64,000 nt of DNA, from the NCBI RefSeq assembly GCF_008124615.1, contig NZ_VNIB01000005.1, positions 124,001 to 188,000 on the forward strand, written 5' to 3'. The notes beneath the pieces are model-generated. The model did not search any database and was not told the origin of the DNA. It worked only from the letters and a program-made list of their open reading frames with translations. The position numbers and the translations under genes were made by a program. Positions 46,023-55,384 of the stretch are shown here, piece by piece (position 1 is the stretch's first letter; each line of letters begins with the position of its first letter). The DNA is from Geothermobacter ehrlichii. GTDB lineage: Bacteria > Desulfobacterota > Desulfuromonadia > Desulfuromonadales > Geothermobacteraceae.

Positions 46023-46111
46023 AGGTTGCTGAAAAAGGGCCGTCTTCCGCATTGTTGTTCATCTTCCCTCGAGATTTAGGCTACCTTGCATCCGAACTTT
46101 TTGAGCAACCT
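46023..46111. repeat. MITE-like inverted-repeat element
   Basis: Arms AGGTTGCTGAAAAAG (46023-46037) and CTTTTTGAGCAACCT (46097-46111) match at 14 of 15 positions around a 59-bp centre with no open frame. It looks like a remnant of an IS end or a small non-autonomous element. The gene-free stretch 45974-46326 holds this element and, to its right, an unassigned region just upstream of the SseB-like gene. Confidence 0.45.
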
Positions 46112-46326
46112 GGCTAGTCAACGTCCAATTTCATACGGCATTTCCTGTATCGGCGGTGGCTTTTCGCCGGGGTGGGTGGTATATTGTTCAGATACAATTT
46201 GCGGATTCCTCCACGCAGCTTCGGTGGAAGGTCCGGCCATGGTCAGTCGCCGTTTGCCCTGCGGCGGTCTTGTCTTGGCGCGACAGGTTGTAGCAGACAA
46301 CCCTGGGCAAAGAGGACAATGCGAAC

Positions 46327-46758
46327 ATGACCGAACTCGACAAGGCGCTGGAGACTTTCCACCAGGACATGATGAACCCGGAGAACCAGTCCCTGTTCTA
46401 CGACCTGTTTCTCAACTCGGCCATCTTCATCCCGGTGCACCCCGATGAAGGAACCGAACCGGGTCGCGACCGCAGCGGCGAGGAAGGGACCGTCCCCATG
46501 GTGCTGGAAGCCGAAGGGGACGACTATCTGATGCTGTTCGACAGCATCGAAAAAATGACCACTTGGGCCGAACAGGATGTCGACTACATCGTCCTGCCGG
46601 GACACGTCATCGCCGAGTATTCGTCGCCCGGCCTTTTCTGGGCCCTGAATGTTGGTTCCGAGCACCAGAAGCAGTTCGTTCCCGAGGAAATCGACTGGCT
46701 CAAGGATATCATCAAGGCCTTCAACGCCGAAAACGCCGGCCAGCCGGTTGCCGAGTGA
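46327..46758 (+). CDS. SseB-like domain protein
   Basis: A 143-residue cytoplasmic acidic protein resembling the SseB N-terminal domain: LFLNSAIFIPVHPD near residue 27, FDSIEKMTTWAEQ near 71, and the C-terminal EEIDWLKDIIKAFN. GAGG lies upstream of the ATG. The molecular role of this domain is not established; in enterobacteria it occurs in enhanced serine-sensitivity proteins. It stands alone between lpxH and a small Cys-rich gene. Confidence 0.72.
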   Translation: MTELDKALETFHQDMMNPENQSLFYDLFLNSAIFIPVHPDEGTEPGRDRSGEEGTVPMVLEAEGDDYLMLFDSIEKMTTWAEQDVDYIVLPGHVIAEYSSPGLFWALNVGSEHQKQFVPEEIDWLKDIIKAFNAENAGQPVAE

Positions 46759-46856
46759 GCGGTCGTTTTCGCAGTTTCTGATTCTGGCATGTCCCTTGCT
46801 CGTTCATGACGGGCAGAATGGCGTTTCTGCCGTTTTGCGGGGAAGGGAGGTGCAAG

Positions 46857-47015
46857 GTGGATATCGCTGCATTCGACATCAGTCGCTGTCGGCGGCCGGA
46901 AAAGAAGGAGTGCGAGGGGCTCTGCCTCTCCTACGACATGCTGCGCGGGCTCTGCATGGAGACATCGGGCCCCTGTGAAGCCCTCGCCGATGAAGAAGAG
47001 CGGGAAGATTCCTGA
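46857..47015 (+). CDS. Small Cys-rich hypothetical protein
   Basis: A 52-residue frame from GTG 46857, preceded by GGAAGGGAGG at 6 nt. Five Cys residues occur (SRCRRPEKKECEGLCLSYDM, LCMETSGPC), followed by an acidic tail (EALADEEEREDS). No family recognised. The even Cys spacing could bind metal. The upstream ATG 46806 has no ribosome site. It may be co-transcribed with the SseB-like gene 98 nt upstream. Confidence 0.45.
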   Translation: MDIAAFDISRCRRPEKKECEGLCLSYDMLRGLCMETSGPCEALADEEEREDS

Positions 47016-47087
47016 CCTCGCTCCCCCCTGCCATCCGCTCGTCTGGGGCAAATTTCGGCAGCGGATGTGAAATTTTTGCACGAACAA

Positions 47088-47113
47088 CCCGGCTCCGTCT
47101 CTCCGGAGCCGGG
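47088..47113 (+). terminator. Hairpin, possible terminator after the Cys-rich gene
   Basis: A perfect 9-bp stem (CCCGGCTCC with GGAGCCGGG) and loop GTCTCTCC. There is no clear T-run on the plus strand (GCCCTTCC) and only TTGTT on the minus strand, so termination is uncertain. Confidence 0.4.
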
Positions 47114-47124
47114 CCCTTCCATGG

Positions 47125-47250
47125 TCAGTTCAGGGGCTCGAGCAGTTCCCCGGTCTCGTCCTCGACCTGCGCGATCACATCGCGCAGGTAATTTCTGTCC
47201 AGATTCAGATTGTGTCGCGGCGAAAACCGGCGCGAACCCGCGTGTTCAGC
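47125..47250 (-). other. Possible gene fragment in a gene-free stretch
   Basis: Between 47016 and 47403 no complete gene is seen. On the minus strand a stop-to-stop frame of 41 codons has protein-like composition at its end (NYLRDVIAQVEDETGELLEP, then LN and stop) and is followed by the hairpin at 47088-47113. It has no start codon. It may be the C-terminus of a decayed gene; I do not recognise it. Confidence 0.2.
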
Positions 47251-47403
47251 TCACAGCCAGACTTGTCGGCCGGCCGGATTCCCTTACCCTCGGGTGGCGA
47301 TCCTGCCGGAACGACCGCCGGCGAAACAGGTGCGCCGCGGCGCGTTTTCTGCTACAGTGTCAGGGCGTTTCATGCTGGAAATCCTGTCGGTTAGGCGTTT
47401 TCG

Positions 47404-48657
47404 ATGAGTGAGCACTTCGACGATTTCGACGATCTGTCCGAGCTGGACGACGACCAGCTCGAGCATGTACAGGCCGCCCTGGAAAGGGGCGAAAACCAGA
47501 TCGCGCTTGATCTGGCCGAGGTCTACCTTGAGGAGCATCCGCTCGATGTCGAGGCCCTGAACTACTGCGCCGTCGCCGCGTCGAACCTCGGTGACCAGGT
47601 CAAGGCGATGGCCCTGTACCGCAAGGCGCTCAGGTTCGATCCGGGCAACGGTGCTCTGCACCACAATTTCGGTGTGCTGCTGGAGCGGCTGGGGCGTTAC
47701 GACGAGGCCTACCATCATTTCTGGCGTTCGCTGGAACTGCAGCCCGATTTTCCGGAAGCCTACGTCAACCTGGGCAACGTGCTCGATGAGATGGGGCGGA
47801 CGAGCGAAGCGCTGCAGATGTACCAACGGGCGCTGCGGCGGATGCCCAATTCGGCCGACATCTACTACAACATCGGTTACGCCCTGAACCGGATCGGCCA
47901 CCATGGCGAGGCCCTCGGCTTTTTCGACCGGGCCCTGCAGCTCAAACCGGACGATGCGGCTTCGCTCAACGGCCGGGGCTATGCCCTGGCCGGACTGCAG
48001 CGCGACGAGGAGGCGCTGGTCTGGTACGAACGGGCCATCGCCGCCATGGAGATGCCGAACTACCATTACAACCGGGGGCTGAGCCTGCAGCGGCTGGAGC
48101 GGTCGGACGATGCTCTGGCCGCCTTTGACAGGGCGCTGGAGCTGGCTCCCGACTTTTTCGAGGCTTTGATCGAACGGGCGCTTCTGCATATTGAGCGGGG
48201 CGACTATCCGGTGGCGCAGCAGGATCTCGACCGTGCCGAAGACCTCGACCCCGGCCGGACCGAGCCACTTTTTTATCGCTCCATGCTGCTGGAACGGCAG
48301 GGGAGACTGGAGGAGGCGTTGCAGGAAATCGAGCGCTGCCTGCAGATCGATCCCGCTTTCGGCATGGCGCGCAACAACCGGGGCAACCTGCTGCTGAAAC
48401 TGGGACGGCTGGACGAGGCGCTCGCCTGCTTCGACGCCCTGCTGGCCGAATCGGCACAACTTGCCGTGGTCCACTACAACCGGGCCTGCGTCATGGCCCG
48501 CAAGCGGAAGGTGCGCGAGGCGGTGCGTTCTCTGGCCCGGGCCATCGAACAGGATCCCGTCTTTCTGCGCGAGGCGCACAGCGACCCGGATTTTGACGCC
48601 ATCCGGAAGCGGCCCTCTTTCAGAGCCCTGCTGGAGCGATACGAACAAGCAACATGA
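47404..48657 (+). CDS. TPR repeat protein
   Basis: A 417-residue protein of about ten tetratricopeptide repeats (for example AEVYLEEHPLDVEALNYCAV, AYVNLGNVLDEMGRTSEALQ, DIYYNIGYALNRIGHHGEAL) with an acidic N-terminus (HFDDFDDLSELDDDQLE). No signal peptide, so a cytoplasmic scaffold is likely. Its last codons overlap the copper ATPase start (ATGA), so the two are translated together; whether it serves copper handling is unknown. Confidence 0.9.
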   Translation: MSEHFDDFDDLSELDDDQLEHVQAALERGENQIALDLAEVYLEEHPLDVEALNYCAVAASNLGDQVKAMALYRKALRFDPGNGALHHNFGVLLERLGRYDEAYHHFWRSLELQPDFPEAYVNLGNVLDEMGRTSEALQMYQRALRRMPNSADIYYNIGYALNRIGHHGEALGFFDRALQLKPDDAASLNGRGYALAGLQRDEEALVWYERAIAAMEMPNYHYNRGLSLQRLERSDDALAAFDRALELAPDFFEALIERALLHIERGDYPVAQQDLDRAEDLDPGRTEPLFYRSMLLERQGRLEEALQEIERCLQIDPAFGMARNNRGNLLLKLGRLDEALACFDALLAESAQLAVVHYNRACVMARKRKVREAVRSLARAIEQDPVFLREAHSDPDFDAIRKRPSFRALLERYEQAT

Positions 48658-51287
48658 AACAGCGACTGACGTTGCCCGTTCAGGGCATGAAATGCGGCAA
48701 ATGCGTCGCCAAGCTGGAGGCTGCCCTCTCCGCGCTTGCCGGTGTGGAGGAGGTGAAAGTCGATCTCGACGCCGCGGCGGCGACCCTGGTGATAGACGAC
48801 GCCCGGATCGACCGCGAAGCGATCCGGCAGGCCATCGTTCAGGCCGGATTCGTTGTCGCTGACGACAAGGGCAAAACGGACGGGCGTGAGCGCCTGGAGC
48901 GGGCCGAGCTGAAGCTCTACGGCATGAGCTGCACCAACTGCGCCCGCACGGTCGAGAAGGGATTGTCGCAGCTGCCGGGCGTGCGCGAGGCGCAGGTCAA
49001 TTTTGCCCTGCAGAGCCTGCAGCTGGCCTGGGACCCGCAGCGGACTGACCTCGAAGGTATCCGTGATCGCATCCGCGCTCTCGGTTTCCGGGCCAGTGCG
49101 GGTGAGGCCGCCGAAACCCCGGGCGAGATGCGGATCGCCGTCGGCGGCATGAGCTGCAGCAACTGCGCCCGGAGTATCGAAAAACGGCTGTTGGCCGTCG
49201 ACGGCGTGCACCGGGCGGTGGTCAGCCTGGCCGACGAATGCGTCAGCGTGCATTTCGACCCGGAAAAGGTCGGCAGGCGCGAGCTGTTCGACGCCATCGT
49301 CGACGCCGGCTACCGGCCGCTGACGGCGGAGCGGGCGGATGACGACGAAGCGGCGCGCCAGGCCCGCTGGCTGGTCTTCGCGGCGCTTCTCTCCCTGCCC
49401 ATCATGCCGCTGATGTGGTTTGTCCCCTTCGGCGACGGCACCCTGCCGCTGGTGGCGCTGCTCTCCACTGTTGTCCAGTTCAGTGCCGGATTGACCTTCT
49501 ATCGGGGCGCCTGGCATGCCTTGCGCAACCGATCCGGCAACATGGACCTTCTGGTCGCTCTCGGCATCAGCGCCGCCTGGAGCTATTCGTGCCTTTCCTT
49601 CCTCGGTCTTCTCGGCGCGGGCAGCCCGGTTTTCTTTGAAACCAGCGCCCTGCTGATCACCTTCATCCGTTTCGGCAAGTGGCTCGAATCGCGGGCAAGG
49701 GGCCGGGCCAGCCGGGCCCTGCGTGAACTGCTCGACCTGCGGCCGCAAAAGGCGCGGTTGCTGGTCGGGGGGCGGGAAAAGGAGATTCCGGCCGACCTGG
49801 TCGAGGTCGGCGACCGGCTGTTGGTGCGCCCCGGGGAGAAAATTCCCGTCGACGGCATCGTCATCGAGGGGGAGGCCGCCGTCGACGAATCGCTTTTGAC
49901 CGGCGAATCGGTGCCGGTGACGCGCCGGCCGGGTGACGCTGTCACCGGCGGCACCATCGATCGCGACGGCCGGCTTGTTATCGAGGCCCGGCGGGTCGGT
50001 CAGGATACGGCCCTGTCCCAGATCGCCGCCCTGGTCGCCGCCGCCCAGGCCGACAAGGCTCCCATCCAGCGCCTGGCCGACCGGGTGTCCAACATCTTCG
50101 TGCCGGCGGTGGTGAGTCTGTCTCTTCTGACCTTCGTCGGCTGGTATCTGACCGGCGCCGGTTTCCTCTTCGCCTTCCAGACGGCGGTGGCGGTGATGGT
50201 CATCGCCTGCCCCTGCGCCCTGGGCCTGGCGACGCCGACCGCCATCATGGTCGGCAGCACCATAGGCCTGAAGGCCGGCATCCTGTTCAAGAAAGCTTCG
50301 GTGTTGGAGAATGTCGCCCGGCTGCAGGTGCTGCTGCTCGACAAGACCGGAACCCTGACCAGCGGCCTGTTCCGGGTGACCGACATCCGACCGGCGCCGG
50401 GCGTTGGCGAAGCCGAACTGCTCGCGCTGGCCGGCCCCCTGGCGGCGGTCAGCAATCACCCTCTGTCCAGGGCGGTGGCGTCCAGGGCGGCCGGAGCGGG
50501 GGAGGCGGCGGTGAGCGATGTCGTTGAACAGGGAGGTGGTGGCGTCAGCGGCCGGGTGGCCGGGCGGCCGGTTCTGCTCGGCAGCGAGGAGTTTCTGACC
50601 GGCCGGGGCGTCGAGACCGGCGCCTTGCGCGATGTCGCGCAGGAAATGGTCGCCGCCGGCAAGTCGCTGGTCTGGGTCGCCCGCGAGGGGAAACTGGCCG
50701 GATTCCTCGCCCTGCAGGACAGTCTGAAGCCGGATGCCGCCGAGGCGGTCGCCGCTTTGCGCCGGCTCGGGCTGCGCACCGTGCTGCTGACCGGCGACCG
50801 GAATGTGGTGGCTAGAGCGGTGGCGGCTGAGGTCGGTACCGATGATGTCGAGGCCGAGGTGCGCCCCGAACAGAAACTGGACGTGGTCCGCCGCTACCAG
50901 GAGCAGGGCTTTCGGGTCGGCATGGTCGGCGACGGCATCAACGACGCGCCGGCGCTGGCGGCTGCCGATGTCGGTATCGCCATCGGCAGCGGCACCGATG
51001 TCGCCCGCGAGACCGGCGATCTGGTGCTGGTTCATGATTCGGTGATGGATGTGGCGCGGGCGATCCGGCTGGGGTGGCTGACCCTGCTGAAAATCCGGCA
51101 GAACCTCTTCTGGGCCTTCGTCTACAATCTGGTCGGCATTCCGCTGGCGGCGGGGCTCTTCTACCCCTGGTTCGGCTGGCTGCTCAGGCCCGAGTTCGCC
51201 GGACTGGCCATGGCCATGTCGAGCGTTTCGGTGGTGAGCAACAGCCTGCTGCTCAACCGGCATGCTGCCGCCATCCGGGGGAACTGA
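48654..51287 (+). CDS. copA: Copper-translocating P1B ATPase with three heavy-metal domains
   Basis: An 877-residue Cu(I) exporter. Three N-terminal metal domains carry CGKC (14-17), CTNC (93-96) and CSNC (168-171); then eight helices, TGES, the metal path CPCALG (about 519-524), DKTGT (about 563-567), NHPLS in the HP position and GDGINDAPA. It differs from CcoI at 22.6 kb in having three HMA domains and lacking the Cys-rich CcoI N-terminus, and it is more likely for detoxification. The YN and MSS motifs in the last helices support Cu(I). Confidence 0.93.
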   Translation: MKQRLTLPVQGMKCGKCVAKLEAALSALAGVEEVKVDLDAAAATLVIDDARIDREAIRQAIVQAGFVVADDKGKTDGRERLERAELKLYGMSCTNCARTVEKGLSQLPGVREAQVNFALQSLQLAWDPQRTDLEGIRDRIRALGFRASAGEAAETPGEMRIAVGGMSCSNCARSIEKRLLAVDGVHRAVVSLADECVSVHFDPEKVGRRELFDAIVDAGYRPLTAERADDDEAARQARWLVFAALLSLPIMPLMWFVPFGDGTLPLVALLSTVVQFSAGLTFYRGAWHALRNRSGNMDLLVALGISAAWSYSCLSFLGLLGAGSPVFFETSALLITFIRFGKWLESRARGRASRALRELLDLRPQKARLLVGGREKEIPADLVEVGDRLLVRPGEKIPVDGIVIEGEAAVDESLLTGESVPVTRRPGDAVTGGTIDRDGRLVIEARRVGQDTALSQIAALVAAAQADKAPIQRLADRVSNIFVPAVVSLSLLTFVGWYLTGAGFLFAFQTAVAVMVIACPCALGLATPTAIMVGSTIGLKAGILFKKASVLENVARLQVLLLDKTGTLTSGLFRVTDIRPAPGVGEAELLALAGPLAAVSNHPLSRAVASRAAGAGEAAVSDVVEQGGGGVSGRVAGRPVLLGSEEFLTGRGVETGALRDVAQEMVAAGKSLVWVAREGKLAGFLALQDSLKPDAAEAVAALRRLGLRTVLLTGDRNVVARAVAAEVGTDDVEAEVRPEQKLDVVRRYQEQGFRVGMVGDGINDAPALAAADVGIAIGSGTDVARETGDLVLVHDSVMDVARAIRLGWLTLLKIRQNLFWAFVYNLVGIPLAAGLFYPWFGWLLRPEFAGLAMAMSSVSVVSNSLLLNRHAAAIRGN

Positions 51288-51290
51288 CGC

Positions 51291-51758
51291 ATGGCGCGGC
51301 GTCTGCTCATCGGGGTTGTCGGTGCCGGCCAGGCGAGTGAAAAGGGCGCACGACTGGCCGAAAAGGTCGGCCGTCGGCTGGCCGAGGCTGGTGCCGTTCT
51401 GGTCTGCGGCGGGCTCGGCGGCGTGATGGAAGCGGCCTGCCGGGGAGCGGTTCGCGCCGGCGGTGAGACTATCGGCCTGTTGCCGGGGCCGGACCCGGCG
51501 GCCGCCAATGACCATGTGACCCTGGCCTTGCCGACCGGATTGGGACATGCGCGCAACGTGCTGATCGCCCAGGTGTCCGCGGCCCTGATCGCCGTCGATG
51601 GCGAATATGGTACCCTGTCGGAGATCGCCATCGGCCTGAAGCTCGGCCGGCCGGTCGTCGCCATCGGCAGCAGGTGGCAGGTACCGGGGATCCGGCCGGT
51701 CGAGACCGCGGAGGAAGCGGTCGAACTTGCACTGCGTCTGGCCGAAAAGCGGCCCTGA
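51291..51758 (+). CDS. LOG-like / TIGR00725 family protein
   Basis: A 155-residue Rossmann-fold protein resembling the lysine-decarboxylase-like (LOG) superfamily: IGVVGAGQASEKGARLAEKV, VCGGLGGVMEAACRGA, IGLLPGPDP, and GTLSEIAIGLKLGRPVVAIG. The canonical PGGxGTxxE motif of cytokinin-activating LOG enzymes is replaced by DGEYGTLSE. It starts 3 nt after copA. Function unknown; a nucleotide-sugar binding role is only suggested by fold. Confidence 0.78.
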   Translation: MARRLLIGVVGAGQASEKGARLAEKVGRRLAEAGAVLVCGGLGGVMEAACRGAVRAGGETIGLLPGPDPAAANDHVTLALPTGLGHARNVLIAQVSAALIAVDGEYGTLSEIAIGLKLGRPVVAIGSRWQVPGIRPVETAEEAVELALRLAEKRP

Positions 51759-51775
51759 ACCAGGAGGAGCGTGCT

Positions 51776-52813
51776 GTGCAGCTGGAACGATCCCGCGAGT
51801 TTTCCCTGCAATTTCTCGACTGGGTGCGCGGCAAAGGCCGGGTTCTGATCGTCGCCCACGACAATCCCGACCCCGATTCTCTGGCGGCGGCGGCGGCGCT
51901 CAAGCATCTGTTGCTCAAGACCACCGGCCAGGAAGCGACCATCGCCTACGGCGGCATGATCGGTCGGGGCGAAAACCGCGCCATGGCCCAGGAGCTGGAG
52001 ATCGACGCCGTCCATTTTTCCGGCATCGATCCCGGGCAGTTTCAGGTGGTCTGCATGGTCGACACCCAGCCGGGAACCGGCAACAACAGCTTTCCCGACA
52101 ACCTGCCGGTGCACCTGGTCATCGACCATCATCCCCTGCGCGACGCCTGCCAGACCTGCCGCTGGGTCGACGTGCGCGAGGACTACGGCGCTTCGGCCAC
52201 CATTCTGCTCGAGTACCTGCTGGCCCACGACGTCAGTTTCGGCACCCGCCTGGCGACCATCCTTTTCTACGCCATCAAGTCGGAGACCCAGGATCTCGGC
52301 CGGGACTGGGTTCGGGCCGACCGTGAGGCCTATCTCTACCTGCTGCCGCTGGCCAACAACCGCATCCTCTACCGGGTGACCCACCCCAAGGTTCCCCGCG
52401 ACTATTTCTTTTCCTACAGCCGGGCCATAGAAAATTCACGCATCTACGGCGATGTGCTGGCATTCAACCTCTACCGGGTCGACAATCCGGACATCGTTGC
52501 CGAAATGGCCGATTTCCTGTTGCGGATGGAGGGTGTGTCGCTGGTGCTCGGCATGGGGCATGACGGTGAGGATGTCTACCTTTCGCTGCGCACAGGCCAG
52601 CCCGACATCAACGCCGGCGAGCTGATCCGCACCGTCATGGCCGATCTCGGCACCGCTGGCGGCCACCACAACACTGCCGGGGGACAGATCCGGTCCCACT
52701 CCGCGTCCCAGACCACCCTGCGCCGGCTCGAACGGCGCCTGACCCGGCGGCTGCTCGACGCCCTTGAGCGCAAGCCGGTCAGGGGGAGGCGGCTGCTCCC
52801 CCAGGACGACTGA
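51776..52813 (+). CDS. DHH-family phosphoesterase (NrnA-like oligoribonuclease/PAP phosphatase)
   Basis: A 345-residue protein from GTG 51776 (AGGAGG 8 nt upstream). DHH domain: VAHDNPDPDSLAAAAAL, MVDTQPG, VIDHHPL; DHHA1 domain: GGHHNTAGGQI near residue 300. This order fits NrnA-like enzymes that degrade nanoRNA, pAp or linear dinucleotides. The last ~40 residues are basic (RRLERRLTRRLLDALERKP). Other DHH functions cannot be excluded. Confidence 0.85.
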   Translation: MQLERSREFSLQFLDWVRGKGRVLIVAHDNPDPDSLAAAAALKHLLLKTTGQEATIAYGGMIGRGENRAMAQELEIDAVHFSGIDPGQFQVVCMVDTQPGTGNNSFPDNLPVHLVIDHHPLRDACQTCRWVDVREDYGASATILLEYLLAHDVSFGTRLATILFYAIKSETQDLGRDWVRADREAYLYLLPLANNRILYRVTHPKVPRDYFFSYSRAIENSRIYGDVLAFNLYRVDNPDIVAEMADFLLRMEGVSLVLGMGHDGEDVYLSLRTGQPDINAGELIRTVMADLGTAGGHHNTAGGQIRSHSASQTTLRRLERRLTRRLLDALERKPVRGRRLLPQDD

Positions 52814-52820
52814 GGGCGCG

Positions 52821-52850
52821 TTGACAGGTTCGCCGGCAAAAGGGTATATA
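52821..52850 (+). promoter_or_regulatory. Sigma-70 promoter of the amidase-rph-rdgB operon
   Basis: -35 TTGACA (52821-52826), 18-bp spacer, -10 TATATA (52845-52850). The leader before ATG 52949 would be about 90 nt. Confidence 0.65.
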
Positions 52851-52948
52851 AGGCAACTGGTTTCGTAGCCTGTCGACGCCGGACGATCTGTCGCGGTGAC
52901 GCGTGTTACGGATTCGAGGTTGACGATTCCGCTTCCGACGGGAGTTTC

Positions 52949-54031
52949 ATGTCTCGCCTGTCCTTCATTTTGCCGGTGCTGCTGGCATGTCTCGTTTCCG
53001 CCGACGTCGCGCAGGCGGCGGTGGAGCTGGCCTGGAGCGGCAGCCGGCCGCACCGGATCGAGGAGGTCTACAACCGCGACGGCGTTCCCTATCTCGCCGT
53101 CGAGGATGTTTTGTCCGCCCTGAGGCTGCGCGGCCGCTGGCATTCGGTCGAACACCGGTTCCGCTTTCGCACCCCGTCCGGCGTGGCGTCGATCTTTCCC
53201 GGCGGCAACTACCTCGAGATCGACGGCCGCTTCATTCCTCTCGATCATCCGCCGCTTTTTATCGACGGCCGGCTCAGGGTTGCCGAAGACTTCGTCATCG
53301 GCCAGTTGCCGGGCCTGGTCGGGCGGTCGGTCTACTACCGCAATCTCGACCCTCCGGAACAGCTGGTCGTCGAGAGCGACAATCCCATCGACCAGCTGTT
53401 CGCCCTGCTGTTGCGCAAGAAACAGTCGAAATCCGGGCCGAGGCTGCGGGCGGTGGCGATCGATGTCGGGCACGGCGGCGAAGATCCCGGCACCATCGGC
53501 CTGCATGGGACCAAGGAGAAGGACGTGGCGCTGGCTTTCGCCCGCCAGCTGGAAAAGCTGCTGAAGATGCGGCTCGGCGTCGACGTCTACCTCAGCCGGG
53601 ACGGCGATTACAGTCTTGATGGTCAGCAGCGGCTCAGAACCGTGCTCGACCGGGACGTCGATCTGTTCATCCTTCTGCACGCCCAGGGGCATTTTGCTTC
53701 CGGGCCGCACGGCGTCGAGCTCTACATCCGGCCGCAGGAGGAATTTTCGGCGCGTGATCTCAGGCAGGAACGACGCGGCGGCAGCCGTCGTCTCGCCGCC
53801 GAGGTGCGGCAGTCGCTGCTCGATGAAGGCTTTGCCGTCTCGGAGGTGCGGCAGGCCGGTCTGCTGCCCCTCGGTCGGGGCGATCTGCCGACCGTGATGC
53901 TCGAACTCGGCTATCTGACCAATCCCGATGACCTTGCCCTGCTGACCGACCCGGAGGCCCGGCAGATGTTGGCCGAGGCGGTGGTCGAGGGAGTGGAGCG
54001 CTTCGGTCGCGACCAGAGGAGTGTGAAGTGA
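52949..54031 (+). CDS. N-acetylmuramoyl-L-alanine amidase (Amidase_3)
   Basis: A 360-residue secreted peptidoglycan hydrolase. Signal peptide [18 protein letters not shown]; an N-terminal domain with copper-amine-oxidase-like or AMIN-like character ([20 protein letters not shown]); catalytic domain from about residue 165. Zinc ligands are His in [10 protein letters not shown], Glu in TKEKDVAL and His in LLHAQGHF; the catalytic Glu is in [12 protein letters not shown]. The usual SIHANA reads LLHAQG. It overlaps rph by 4 nt. Confidence 0.88.
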   Translation: MSRLSFILPVLLACLVSADVAQAAVELAWSGSRPHRIEEVYNRDGVPYLAVEDVLSALRLRGRWHSVEHRFRFRTPSGVASIFPGGNYLEIDGRFIPLDHPPLFIDGRLRVAEDFVIGQLPGLVGRSVYYRNLDPPEQLVVESDNPIDQLFALLLRKKQSKSGPRLRAVAIDVGHGGEDPGTIGLHGTKEKDVALAFARQLEKLLKMRLGVDVYLSRDGDYSLDGQQRLRTVLDRDVDLFILLHAQGHFASGPHGVELYIRPQEEFSARDLRQERRGGSRRLAAEVRQSLLDEGFAVSEVRQAGLLPLGRGDLPTVMLELGYLTNPDDLALLTDPEARQMLAEAVVEGVERFGRDQRSVK

Positions 54032-54765
54032 CTGAGATTTTTCAACGGCCTGACGGCCGGGCCGCCGACCAGCTGCGCCCGGTCCGCTTCGAACGCAACT
54101 ACACCCGTTACGCCGAAGGTTCGGTGCTTGTCACTTTCGGTGAAACCAGGGTGCTCTGCAACGCCAGTGTCGAGGAGAAGGTGCCGCCTTTCATGAAGGG
54201 CGAAGGTCGCGGCTGGGTGACCGCGGAATACGCCATGCTGCCGCGGGCGACCCACACCCGCAGCCCCCGCGAGGCGGCCAGGGGGCGGCTCGGCGGCCGC
54301 ACCATGGAAATCCAGCGGCTGATTGGCCGTTCCCTGCGGGCGGTGATGGATCTCGAGCGGCTCGGCGAGCGGACGATCCAGATCGACTGCGACGTCATCC
54401 AGGCCGACGGCGGTACCCGCACCGCTTCCATCACCGGCGCCTATGTAGCGCTGGTTGACGCCCTGCGCAAGCTGCAGCGGGAGGGGCTGTTGCTCGACGA
54501 TCCGCTGCGCGACAGTGTTTCGGCGGTCAGTGTCGGGATCGTCGAGGGGACGCCCCTGCTCGATCTCTGTTACGACGAGGACTTTCGTGCCGAGGTCGAC
54601 ATGAATTTCGTCATCACCGGTTCCGGCCGTTTTGTCGAGGTGCAGGGAACGGCGGAATCCGAGCCGTTTACGACCGAGCAGCTGGCCCGGCTGCAGCGGC
54701 TGGCCCTTGCGGGATGCGCCCGGCTCGATCTGGCGCAGAAGGAAGCACTGGGAGATCTGCTGTGA
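54028..54765 (+). CDS. rph: Ribonuclease PH
   Basis: A 245-residue phosphorolytic 3'-exoribonuclease trimming tRNA ends. Motifs: [19 protein letters not shown] at the start, [35 protein letters not shown] (phosphate-binding Arg), and [17 protein letters not shown]. The start codon is GTG overlapping the amidase stop (GTGA). rdgB follows with the same kind of overlap, the common rph-rdgB pair. Confidence 0.96.
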   Translation: MTEIFQRPDGRAADQLRPVRFERNYTRYAEGSVLVTFGETRVLCNASVEEKVPPFMKGEGRGWVTAEYAMLPRATHTRSPREAARGRLGGRTMEIQRLIGRSLRAVMDLERLGERTIQIDCDVIQADGGTRTASITGAYVALVDALRKLQREGLLLDDPLRDSVSAVSVGIVEGTPLLDLCYDEDFRAEVDMNFVITGSGRFVEVQGTAESEPFTTEQLARLQRLALAGCARLDLAQKEALGDLL

Positions 54766-55370
54766 AGCTGGTCATCGCCACAAAAAACCGCGGCAAGCTG
54801 GAGGAGATCGGAAAGATCCTGGCCGACTGGCCGTTCGAGATCGTCTCCCTGGCCGAGTTCACCGACCTGCCGGAGGTCGTCGAAGACGGTGCCACTTTTG
54901 CCGACAACGCCGAAAAGAAGGCTGCGACCATCGCCCGGGCGACCGGCCATCTGACCCTGGCCGACGATTCCGGACTTGTGGTCGAGGCTCTGGGCGGCGC
55001 CCCCGGCGTGCATTCGGCCCGGTACGCCGGACCAGAGGCCAGCGATGCCGACAACAACCGCAAGCTGCTCACCGCGTTGGCGGAGGTTCCCGAGCCGCGG
55101 AGGGCCGCCTTCGTCTGCGACATCGCCCTGTGCACTCCGGCCGGCGACTGCTGGCATTTCACCGGCCGCCTCGAAGGAGAGATTCTGCAAACTGCCCGGG
55201 GAAGTGGCGGATTCGGCTACGATCCTCTATTCTATATGGAGGACCACGGTTGCACCCTGGCGGAAATGCCCCTCGAACGGAAGAACGCCATCAGCCATCG
55301 GGGGCAGGCCCTGCGCGTGATGCTGCAGGCGCTGCCGGACATTCTTTCGCAGCTGCAGCCGGTTTCCTGA
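54762..55370 (+). CDS. rdgB: XTP/dITP pyrophosphatase (RdgB/HAM1)
   Basis: A 202-residue house-cleaning nucleotidase that hydrolyses non-canonical purine triphosphates. Motifs: [13 protein letters not shown] at the start, [22 protein letters not shown], and [19 protein letters not shown] binds the base. GTG start overlaps the rph stop. A coiled-coil lipoprotein gene follows 14 nt later. Confidence 0.94.
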   Translation: MKLVIATKNRGKLEEIGKILADWPFEIVSLAEFTDLPEVVEDGATFADNAEKKAATIARATGHLTLADDSGLVVEALGGAPGVHSARYAGPEASDADNNRKLLTALAEVPEPRRAAFVCDIALCTPAGDCWHFTGRLEGEILQTARGSGGFGYDPLFYMEDHGCTLAEMPLERKNAISHRGQALRVMLQALPDILSQLQPVS

Positions 55371-55384
55371 AGAAAGGACCCTCC

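Noticed and set aside
22615-51287. The two copper P-type ATPases as recent duplicates
   Set aside because: N-terminal domains, HMA number and neighbours differ; they are distinct CcoI and CopA types.
48474-51548. A 1024-codon open frame on the minus strand opposite the TPR/copA genes
   Set aside because: It mirrors the copA frame, has a Gln/Gly/Ala/His-rich composition without domains, and is the expected by-product of high-GC codon use.
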